This document shows, piece after piece, positions 1 through 6,204 of a stretch of 10,389 nt of DNA. How positions within the stretch are numbered: the first letter of the stretch is position 1; each line of letters opens with the position of its first letter. Where the stretch lies: positions 1 through 10,389 of the forward strand of contig JALOMY010000069.1 of NCBI GenBank assembly GCA_025455225.1. The letters run 5' to 3'. This stretch comes from Cyclobacteriaceae bacterium. Its GTDB lineage: Bacteria > Bacteroidota > Bacteroidia > Cytophagales > Cyclobacteriaceae. The position numbers were made by a program, and so were the translations under genes. The notes under the pieces were generated by a model. It saw nothing but the letters and a program-made list of their open reading frames with translations, ran no database searches and was not told where the DNA came from.

Positions 1-294
1 TGCCACTTAGGTGATATTATGGTTTCCTTATTACCGGCCGGATCGATCTGCGGGGCGCCAAAACCTAAAACCATAGAAATTATTCAGCAAGCGGAAGAGG
101 AGGAGCGGGGCTATTATACGGGTGTAATCGGTTATTTTGATGGAACCAACCTGGATAGCGGGGTGATGATCCGCTTTATCGAAAACGTGGACGGTCAGTA
201 TTATTATCGCAGCGGTGGTGGAATTACCACCCAAAGCAAAATGGAAGCTGAGTACCAGGAAACGATTCATAAAATTTATGTCCCGGTTAATTGA
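1..294 (+). CDS. pabB: Aminodeoxychorismate synthase component I (PabB type), 3' end only
   Basis: The reading frame is already open at base 1, so this is the last 97 residues of a longer protein. It is the C-terminal part of the chorismate-binding domain shared by PabB, TrpE and isochorismate synthases. Visible conserved pieces are LLPAGSICGAPKPKTIEII, then ERGYYTGVIGYFDG, then SGVMIRFIE and RSGGGI near the end. PabB with its glutaminase partner turns chorismate and glutamine into 4-amino-4-deoxychorismate for folate synthesis in the cytoplasm. I prefer PabB to TrpE because a PabC-type lyase follows with a 17-nt overlap and because SGVMIRFIE is, from memory, typical of Bacteroidota PabB. The segment that would separate the family members, including the PIKGT-type region, lies upstream of the window. 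The ATG at 19 is an internal Met, not a start. The stop is TGA. Confidence 0.85.
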   Translation, partial: CHLGDIMVSLLPAGSICGAPKPKTIEIIQQAEEEERGYYTGVIGYFDGTNLDSGVMIRFIENVDGQYYYRSGGGITTQSKMEAEYQETIHKIYVPVN

Positions 295-877
295 ATCGAT
301 ACGTTTGCAAAATGGTGTTCTTTATAATCTCTCATACCATCAAAAGAGAGTGGATGAAGCAATAACCGCATTAACCGGAAATACAACAACTATTAACCTG
401 GACAACTATTTTAAGTTCACTTCTTTACCTCTTGATGGCCTGTTTAAATGTCGTGTCATTTATTCAGTGCAGGCTGTTGAACGTATTGAAATAACTCCCT
501 ACCAGGTGCGGCCGGTTCAGTCATTAAAAGTTATTATAGACAATGACATTGTCTACAACCTGAAATGGGAAGATCGGTCGACTATCAACAAACTCTTTCA
601 TAAAAGAGAACATTGTGATGATGTTTTGATTGTTAAGCAAAATCTCGTTACTGATGCATCGTACAGCAACCTGGCTTTTTTTGACGGGCAAAAATGGATT
701 ACCCCTGCCACACCGTTATTAAAGGGAGTTATGCGTCAAACATTATTGGACCAGGGAATTCTAAGCGAAGACACAATCCACGTTCGACAGCTGCGATTAT
801 TCAAAAAAGTAAAGCTCATCAACGCCCTGTTGGCGTTTGAGGGCCCGGAACTTTCAGTATCGGATATAGTTTTATAG
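278..877 (+). CDS. pabC: Aminotransferase class IV, 4-amino-4-deoxychorismate lyase-like (PabC)
   Basis: A 199-residue fold-type IV PLP enzyme. Lys96 in NLKWEDRS is the likely Schiff-base lysine, and VTDASYSNLAF (124-134) followed by WITPATPLLKGVMR (140-153) is the class IV signature that binds the cofactor phosphate. PabC removes pyruvate from 4-amino-4-deoxychorismate to give p-aminobenzoate; the preceding PabB-type gene supports this over branched-chain or D-amino acid aminotransferase. I chose the ATG at 278 because homologues begin near SRLIESIRLQNG. An upstream in-frame start at 215 would add 21 residues that are only an out-of-frame reading of the pabB end. The gene overlaps pabB by 17 nt, suggesting translational coupling. 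It is shorter than the E. coli enzyme (about 270 residues), which appears usual in this phylum. It ends with TAG, and a second in-frame TAG follows two codons later. Confidence 0.85.
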   Translation: MSRLIESIRLQNGVLYNLSYHQKRVDEAITALTGNTTTINLDNYFKFTSLPLDGLFKCRVIYSVQAVERIEITPYQVRPVQSLKVIIDNDIVYNLKWEDRSTINKLFHKREHCDDVLIVKQNLVTDASYSNLAFFDGQKWITPATPLLKGVMRQTLLDQGILSEDTIHVRQLRLFKKVKLINALLAFEGPELSVSDIVL

Positions 878-885
878 TTTTAGCC

Positions 886-2823
886 ATGCATTCATCAGCA
901 TTGATAAGAAGGGAAAGTCTGGTGTTGATTCTTTTACTTCTCCTGATTCTTCCCGTATTCTCCCAGGTTCCACTGAGTACCAAATCACAAAAGGCCATTG
1001 AATTATATCAGGAAGCAGATAACTACCGCGTGCGGGGACAAAATCAGGAAGCCATCCGGTTGTTGAATCAAGCCCTTGATAAGGATAAAAATTTTGCAGA
1101 AGCATACTACCGTCTCGGCCTGGTGTACATGACGTTAAAAAACTATCCGGTAGCCATCTCCAATTTTGAAAAAGGATTATCGCTCACCACCGATGCAAGA
1201 AAGCAAAAGGTGTACTGGTACGATTTGGGAGAAGCGTATTTGATAACCGGGCAGTACGATCAGGCCATTGCCTATCTTACGGACTTCATCCGGGTTGAAA
1301 ATCAGAACCGTCAAAAAGCCAACCAGGCAGAACAACTTTTGCAAAGCGCCCGCTTCTCCAAAGAGAATGCAACGGCTAAGGCGAATTACCAGGTTAAGGA
1401 ATTAAGCGATACCGTGAATCGCTTTGTGCTTCAGTATTTTCCGGTGCTTACAGCCGATCAGCAAGAATTAATTTTTACCCGAAGAATTGGAAATACCTCT
1501 GAATATGATGAAGACCTGGTAATCAGCCGTAAGGATGACCAGGGACGCTGGACGATACCGGTTTCCGTTTCCGATAAGATCAACTCTACGTTAAATGAAG
1601 GAACGTGTACCATTTCAGCCGATGGAAGGAAAATCATTTTTACTTCTTGCGTGGGCAGGCAGAGTTACGGAAGCTGCGATCTGTACGAGAGCATCAAAAT
1701 GGGTTCCGAGTGGTCCGTACCGAAAAACTTAGGACCCAACGTTAATTCAAACGAGTGGGAATCGCAGCCCTCCTTATCCGCTGATGGCAGAACACTTTAT
1801 TTTGTGTCCGATCGAAAAGGCGGATTCGGCAGACGGGATATCTGGATATCACGACTCGATGAATCCGGCAACTGGTCAAAAGCCATGAACCTCGGTGAAC
1901 CAGTTAACACCATGTACGATGAAATTTCCCCCTTCATTCATGCTAATGCCCGCATTCTTTATTTTGCCTCTAAGGGCCACACGGGTTTTGGCGGGTATGA
2001 TGTTTTCTCCGCAGAAAAAAAGGAAAATGGTTGGAGTGTTCCGGTGAATGCCGGAAAGCCCATCAACGATCATGAAGACCAATTTGCTTTGTTTATTACG
2101 GCCGATGGAAAGAAGGGGTATTACTCACATGAAGTTCCCTCCAATGATGGAAGCCGCAGCCGCATTTATGAAATCAAAATTCCAGAAGATCAGCAGATTC
2201 AATACAAGAGCAACTATGTAAAAGGAATTGTAACCGACAGCAAAAGTAACAAACCGCTAAAAGCCCGTATTGAACTGGTTAACCTGGCCACGAAGTTGGT
2301 TGAGTCTATCGTTGAATCAGACTCGGTAACCGGCCAGTACTTAATTGTACTTACCCAAGGTTCTGAATATGCGTTGTACAGCAACAGCAAGGGTTATCTA
2401 TTCAACAGCAGCAATTTTAATTATTCCGATGTTACCCGGTTTGAACCCATCGTTATGGACATCCGGCTCGACCCGGTTGCACGAGGTTCCAGTGTAGTTC
2501 TCAATAATATTTTCTTCGAAACCGATAAATACGAACTGCAACAAAAGTCGCTAACCGAACTTCAGAAGGTTGTCCGGTTTTTGGAAGAAAATCCAGTTGT
2601 TTCGATACAGATCACCGGGCATACTGATAATACCGGCAATGCCGCTTACAATCAACAACTATCAGAAAAGCGCGCCCAGGCTGTGTACAATTATTTAATA
2701 GCAGAAGGCATTTCAGATAAAAGGCTTTCCTGGAAAGGGTTTGGTCAGGGTCGCCCCAAAGCCTCAAACGACACGGAAGAAGGGCGCCAGCTTAATCGCA
2801 GGATCGAATTCTCGATCCAATAA
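886..2823 (+). CDS. Envelope protein: TPR, PD40 beta-propeller, regulatory-like domain, OmpA domain (PorE-like architecture)
   Basis: A 645-residue exported protein. Residues 1-26 form a signal peptide (hydrophobic LVLILLLLLILPVFS, then Q27) with no lipobox Cys. TPR-like helices span about 35-155 (AEAYYRLGLVYMTLKNYPVA is the clearest). PD40/WD40-like propeller repeats span about 184-435, with recurring SADGR and LYFVSDRKGGFGRRDIW-type strands. A carboxypeptidase-regulatory-like beta domain lies at about 443-530. The OmpA domain runs 538-644, with Asp581 and Arg596 at the positions that normally hold meso-diaminopimelate of peptidoglycan. It therefore probably sits in the periplasm attached to the cell wall. 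The same domain order is known for PorE of the type IX secretion system, but PorE is a lipoprotein and this phylum has many paralogues, so the role is open. It starts 8 nt after pabC, probably in the same transcript, with no visible ribosome binding site. Confidence 0.85.
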   Translation: MHSSALIRRESLVLILLLLLILPVFSQVPLSTKSQKAIELYQEADNYRVRGQNQEAIRLLNQALDKDKNFAEAYYRLGLVYMTLKNYPVAISNFEKGLSLTTDARKQKVYWYDLGEAYLITGQYDQAIAYLTDFIRVENQNRQKANQAEQLLQSARFSKENATAKANYQVKELSDTVNRFVLQYFPVLTADQQELIFTRRIGNTSEYDEDLVISRKDDQGRWTIPVSVSDKINSTLNEGTCTISADGRKIIFTSCVGRQSYGSCDLYESIKMGSEWSVPKNLGPNVNSNEWESQPSLSADGRTLYFVSDRKGGFGRRDIWISRLDESGNWSKAMNLGEPVNTMYDEISPFIHANARILYFASKGHTGFGGYDVFSAEKKENGWSVPVNAGKPINDHEDQFALFITADGKKGYYSHEVPSNDGSRSRIYEIKIPEDQQIQYKSNYVKGIVTDSKSNKPLKARIELVNLATKLVESIVESDSVTGQYLIVLTQGSEYALYSNSKGYLFNSSNFNYSDVTRFEPIVMDIRLDPVARGSSVVLNNIFFETDKYELQQKSLTELQKVVRFLEENPVVSIQITGHTDNTGNAAYNQQLSEKRAQAVYNYLIAEGISDKRLSWKGFGQGRPKASNDTEEGRQLNRRIEFSIQ

Positions 2824-2847
2824 TTGCCAAATAATATTTTGAGTAAG

Positions 2848-2871
2848 GGCAGTAAATAAAAATTTATTGCC
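2848..2871 (+). terminator. Hairpin after the OmpA-family gene, possible weak terminator
   Basis: Arms GGCAGTAAAT and ATTTATTGCC pair over 10 positions with one G-U wobble and an AAAA loop, 24 nt after the stop of the OmpA-family gene. No U-tract follows, so ordinary intrinsic termination is not well supported. It may be a 3'-end or stabilising structure, or a site acting on the promoter whose -33 box begins 7 nt later. Confidence 0.35.
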
Positions 2872-2878
2872 GGCATAG

Positions 2879-2907
2879 TTTGGATCGACCGAATTTCTTT
2901 AGATTTG
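2879..2907 (+). promoter_or_regulatory. Bacteroidota-type sigma-A promoter of the SusC/SusD operon
   Basis: TTTG at 2879-2882 and TAGATTTG at 2900-2907, separated by 17 nt, match the known Bacteroidota promoter pattern (TTTG or TTG, 17-23 nt, TAnnTTTG) exactly. Transcription would start near 2914, giving a leader of about 35 nt before the ATG at 2949. This is a pattern match only. Confidence 0.65.
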
Positions 2908-2928
2908 GTTGAATTACCTAAAATTCAA

Positions 2929-2938
2929 TTAACCTAAA
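2929..2938 (+). promoter_or_regulatory. Leader motif TTAACCTAAA before the first SusC gene
   Basis: This 10-mer lies 10 nt upstream of the SusC start codon, inside the predicted leader RNA. The identical 10-mer lies 9 nt upstream of the second SusC gene at 10289. Its function is unknown; it could aid translation initiation in a phylum that makes little use of Shine-Dalgarno pairing. Confidence 0.4.
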
Positions 2939-2948
2939 CTTAAACTCT

Positions 2949-3746
2949 ATGAGGAGACATTTACTCAGCACAGTCGTGCTGGTCTTCGCGTTCAGCGTTG
3001 TACTGGCACAGGAACGAACGGTCTCAGGTCGGGTAACATCGGCCGAAGATGGTTCGCCTCTTCCGGGAGTAAACGTGGTCTTAAAAGGTTCCACAGTCGG
3101 AACCGCCACGGATGCTGACGGAAGATATTCGTTATCCGTTCCCGCTGCAGGTGGAACGTTGGTTTTTTCATTTATCGGTTTGGCCACGCAGGAAATTGCC
3201 ATCGGTGAGCGAACGGCAGTTGATGCATCCATGGCTCTCGATGCCACTCAGCTTAGCGAAGTGGTAGTAACCGGTCAGAACATTACCCAGAGCCGGAAGG
3301 CGTTGGGGTATGCTATCAGTACCGTTAACACCGACCAGATTGCGGCACGCCCGGTGAATGATATTTCCCGTGTACTTATGGGAAAAGTTCCTGGGGTGGT
3401 GATCAACCCTACCGGTGGTGTTGCCGGTACAGGTGCCAGTATTAACATCCGCGGTTTTTCATCGTTAACCGGTTCATCCCAGCCTCTTTGGGTGGTGGAT
3501 GGCGTTCCCTTCAACTCATCGACTAACCAGTCGGCCAGCGGATCGTTTGGTGCAGGTGCTGCCACGGCTACCAGCCGCTTCCTGGACATTGATCCCAATA
3601 ACATTGAGAGCATCAGTGTACTTAAGGGATTAGCAGCAACGGTTTTGTATGGCGACCAGGGCCGTAATGGTGTAATCCTGGTTACAACAAAAGCTGGCTC
3701 TACGAAGCGTAAGCAATCGGAAGTGAGTTTCCAGCAATCCGTATAG
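2949..3746 (+). CDS. SusC-type transporter, N-terminal part (signal peptide, regulatory-like domain, plug), ended by nonsense codon
   Basis: 265 residues up to the TAG. Residues 1-20 are a signal peptide ending VVLA before QERTVSG. A carboxypeptidase-regulatory-like domain follows at about 22-98 (GRVTSAEDGSPLPGVNVVLK, ATDADGRYSL), as is standard for SusC proteins. LSEVVVTGQ (102-110) is in the region of the TonB box. The plug covers about 115-250 and includes the SusC signature INIRGFSSLTGSSQPLWVVD (165-184) and its closing strand GRNGVILVTTKAGS. The stop falls about 14 residues after the plug, before the first barrel strand. A product of this length would be a periplasmic plug without a pore. 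There is no STN domain, so no direct anti-sigma signalling is suggested. The ATG is preceded by an A/T-rich leader with no clear Shine-Dalgarno motif. Confidence 0.85.
   Translation: MRRHLLSTVVLVFAFSVVLAQERTVSGRVTSAEDGSPLPGVNVVLKGSTVGTATDADGRYSLSVPAAGGTLVFSFIGLATQEIAIGERTAVDASMALDATQLSEVVVTGQNITQSRKALGYAISTVNTDQIAARPVNDISRVLMGKVPGVVINPTGGVAGTGASINIRGFSSLTGSSQPLWVVDGVPFNSSTNQSASGSFGAGAATATSRFLDIDPNNIESISVLKGLAATVLYGDQGRNGVILVTTKAGSTKRKQSEVSFQQSV
3744..3746 (+). other. In-frame TAG nonsense codon inside SusC
   Basis: The codons read GTA TAG CTA AAC CAG. Related SusC proteins usually have an aromatic residue near here, shortly before the IASLP-type segment, which would fit loss of a Tyr codon by one base change. 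TAG is also the natural stop of the pabC-type gene and of the gene ending at 10116, so TAG is not evidently a sense codon in this genome. Confidence 0.85.
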
Positions 3747-3806
3747 CTAAACCAGATTGCATCACTACCGGATTTTCAAAATGATTATGGCAATGGTTTC
3801 CAACAG

Positions 3807-6185
3807 TTGTATGGGGCATTCTTCAGTAACTATGGACCTGATTTTAATGAAGTGGATTCCGTAGGCCATCCTTATCAGTTTTTATCCGATGCGGCACTTC
3901 GTAATTCATTTCCTGAAACATTCTTTCAACGAATTCCCTATGAAGCAGCACCATCGGTTGGAAATTATTTCCGCGATGGTATCGTTTCAAATACCTCCAT
4001 TGGTCTTACCGGGGGTAACGATAAATTTGGATTCAATGCTGCGGTAGCATATACATCGGAAGAGGGGTACATGCCCAACAATGACCTTACCCGGTTGAAT
4101 ATTAATACGGGATTCACAGCAGCCGTAACGGATAGGTTAACACTGAAGACTTCATTTATGTACACCAATACCGATTTCCAAACTCCTCCCTTGAACGGAG
4201 CTACCGGTGGTGGTGGTACATTTAACGGTATACCTTCCCTTTTTGCCAACTTCCTGTATACACCTCGTAACCTCGACATTAATGATACTGACTTATTTCC
4301 CTATCAAACCCCGCTTGATAACCGGGCAGTATGGTACCGGGGAGGTAACGACATTCCCAACCCGATCTGGATTGGAGAAAATCTTATCGAGAAGGACGTA
4401 ACCGATCGGTTCTTTAATGCAACAACCCTGTCGTATGACTTCTCAGATAATATTTCATTATCCTACCGGATTGGTCTTGATACGTATACCCAGCGGCAAA
4501 GCAGTGAGTATAATAAGGGTATCGGCAGTGCCTATCCCCAGGTAAACAATGGTATTCTGCAGACTCAAACGCTGAGTAATACCATCTGGAACCATGACCT
4601 GATTTTCTCATTATCCAAAGAAATTACTTCGGGCCTTAATTTTACCGGTCGTGTTGGTGGTAACGCACGTAATGACTATTTCCAACGTGATGGTATATAT
4701 TCCGAGTTTCAGACCGTTTATGGCTTGATGCGCCATTCTAACTTCAGCACAGCAGCTTCACGCGCTGTGGCTTTTGATGGCCGTGTGTTTTACCGTACCG
4801 TTGAGCAACAGCGTTATGGTATTTACGGAGACTTTTCGTTCGATTATAAGAGTTACCTCTTCGTAAACCTTTCAGGACGTAACGACTGGAATTCAGCTTT
4901 GGAGCAAGCGAACAACTCTTTGTTCTATCCCAGCGCCAGTGTATCCTTCCTGCCAACAGAAATCTTTACCGGTTTAAAGAGCAGTACACTTAATTATTTA
5001 AAACTTAGAGTGGGATATGGTACCTCTGCCGGTTTCCCGAACCCGTATGGAACACGCGATATTGTTTCGCAGAACCTTCGGGGATTTGTTGACAATGCGG
5101 GCGCTCTTTATGGAATACAAACGGTTTCCAACCAATTGGGAAATCGCAATTTGAAACCTGAATTGCAACAGGAAATTGAAGCAGGATTTGAAGTTCGATT
5201 GCTTAACGAACGGCTTTCTGTTGACTTTACTGCCTTTAACCGTGGTACCCGCGATCTGATTACAAATATTGCGATTGATCCTTCAACCGGTTTTACCAAT
5301 ACATTGGGTAACGTAGGTAAACTGGAAAATAAGGGAGTTGAGATTGGTGTGAATGCCAATATTCTTCGCTTCAGCAGTGGTTTCCGCTGGGATCTGATCT
5401 GGAATTATACCCTGGTTAGACCGAAAGTGATTGACCTTGGAGGTGACATTGACCGGATTGTGTTAAATGGTTTCACTGATCTGGGTAACTTTGCCATTCC
5501 AGGCAGACCGACTAATATCATTTGGGGAACCGGTATTGCTGAAGATCCTGATGGAAATAAGATTGTCGGTACAGATGGCCTTCATGTGATCAGTCCGTTA
5601 ATTAAGGAGTTGGGTGATCCGAACGCTAAATTCTTCACTACAATAATCAACACGTTCAGCTTTAAGAATTTTGCATTCTCCTTCCAGTTCGACTACCGTC
5701 ATGGCGGCAAGATGTATGCTTCTACGGCTTCGGGTCTTCTGGCCCGTGGTGTATTAGCCGGAAAGGATAACTTCGACCGTGACCAGGTCTTTGTTCTGCC
5801 AGGTGTTCGTCAGAATGGTACGGATAATGATGGCAATCCGATTTACATCCCTAATGATATTCAAGTTACCGCTTCGGATTATGGATTTAATTCCCAATTC
5901 TTTGCCCGGAACGACAATGCCATGTTTGATGCAACGGTTATTCGTCTTCGTGAAGTTTCTCTTTCCTACAACTTCCCGACTTCTATGCTGAGCAAAACTC
6001 CGATCAGGTCAGCTTCAATTATACTTACCGGTAATAACCTGTGGTTTAATGCGGTGAACGTACCCAAGTATGTGAATTTCGATCCGGAAGTATCAAGCCA
6101 GGGCGTGGACAACGGTTTGGGTTTTGATTACCTAACGGGCCCGAGTATGAGACGTTACGGTGCCGTATTGCGGGTTACTTTTTAA
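3807..6185 (+). CDS. SusC-type transporter, C-terminal beta-barrel part (after the nonsense codon)
   Basis: This is the barrel of the same transporter, in the same frame as the N-terminal part. The open frame resumes at 3747, directly after the TAG. Position 3807 is only a TTG (Leu in QQLYGAFF), and the first ATG is at 4071, already inside barrel strands. The sequence alternates amphipathic strands and aromatic girdles, has NDWNSAL and FYPSASVSFLPTEIF segments typical of SusC barrels, then NRNLKPELQQEIEAGFEVRL, and ends in the outer-membrane C-terminal signature with terminal Phe. In a working SusC it forms the outer-membrane pore under the SusD lid and imports oligomers with TonB energy. On its own it has no signal peptide and should not reach the outer membrane. 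It ends 19 nt before the SusD gene. Confidence 0.8.
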   Translation: MYGAFFSNYGPDFNEVDSVGHPYQFLSDAALRNSFPETFFQRIPYEAAPSVGNYFRDGIVSNTSIGLTGGNDKFGFNAAVAYTSEEGYMPNNDLTRLNINTGFTAAVTDRLTLKTSFMYTNTDFQTPPLNGATGGGGTFNGIPSLFANFLYTPRNLDINDTDLFPYQTPLDNRAVWYRGGNDIPNPIWIGENLIEKDVTDRFFNATTLSYDFSDNISLSYRIGLDTYTQRQSSEYNKGIGSAYPQVNNGILQTQTLSNTIWNHDLIFSLSKEITSGLNFTGRVGGNARNDYFQRDGIYSEFQTVYGLMRHSNFSTAASRAVAFDGRVFYRTVEQQRYGIYGDFSFDYKSYLFVNLSGRNDWNSALEQANNSLFYPSASVSFLPTEIFTGLKSSTLNYLKLRVGYGTSAGFPNPYGTRDIVSQNLRGFVDNAGALYGIQTVSNQLGNRNLKPELQQEIEAGFEVRLLNERLSVDFTAFNRGTRDLITNIAIDPSTGFTNTLGNVGKLENKGVEIGVNANILRFSSGFRWDLIWNYTLVRPKVIDLGGDIDRIVLNGFTDLGNFAIPGRPTNIIWGTGIAEDPDGNKIVGTDGLHVISPLIKELGDPNAKFFTTIINTFSFKNFAFSFQFDYRHGGKMYASTASGLLARGVLAGKDNFDRDQVFVLPGVRQNGTDNDGNPIYIPNDIQVTASDYGFNSQFFARNDNAMFDATVIRLREVSLSYNFPTSMLSKTPIRSASIILTGNNLWFNAVNVPKYVNFDPEVSSQGVDNGLGFDYLTGPSMRRYGAVLRVTF

Positions 6186-6204
6186 CCAATAAAGAAACAG
6201 GATT

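Larger units (their letters stand above)
2949..6185 (+). pseudogene. SusC/RagA-type TonB-dependent transporter gene interrupted by one in-frame TAG
   Basis: Read as a whole, this is a 1078-codon SusC gene of normal length: signal peptide, regulatory-like domain, plug, and a 22-strand-type barrel ending in Phe (YGAVLRVTF). Codon 266 (3744-3746) is TAG. The codons on both sides are in the same frame, and the text after it, LNQIASLPDFQNDYGNGFQQ, is the expected start of the barrel, so nothing is deleted or shifted. The first in-frame ATG after the stop is at 4071, so the second part lacks a credible start and any export signal. As written, no working transporter would be made without readthrough. 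A single base change from TAT, TAC or CAG would explain it. The otherwise clean reading frame argues for a very recent mutation, a mixed population or a sequence error. Confidence 0.8.

Noticed and set aside
215..277. Longer N-terminus for the PabC-type protein starting at 215
   Set aside because: The added 21 residues lie wholly within pabB coding sequence in another frame, are strongly basic, and precede the normal family start.
867..882. Tandem TAGTTTTA repeat across the pabC-type stop as a promoter for the OmpA-family gene
   Set aside because: It ends 3 nt before the ATG at 886, so transcription would begin at or after the start codon. It is probably low-complexity A/T sequence.
3275..3613. 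Opposite-strand and alternative-frame open frames (for example 3275-3613, 3965-4279, 5108-5359 on the minus strand)
   Set aside because: They lie wholly inside well-supported genes, have low-complexity or non-family translations and no leader signals; they are shadows of the coding frames.
3744..3746. TAG read as a sense codon (genome-wide recoding or pyrrolysine)
   Set aside because: TAG ends the genes at 877 and 10116 at natural protein ends, no other gene in the window has an internal TAG, and pyrrolysine use is not expected in Bacteroidota. The window cannot fully exclude suppression.
3700..3810. Frameshift or slippage as cause of the SusC break
   Set aside because: Both halves are in the same frame and no homopolymer or short repeat lies at the junction; a single substitution is enough.
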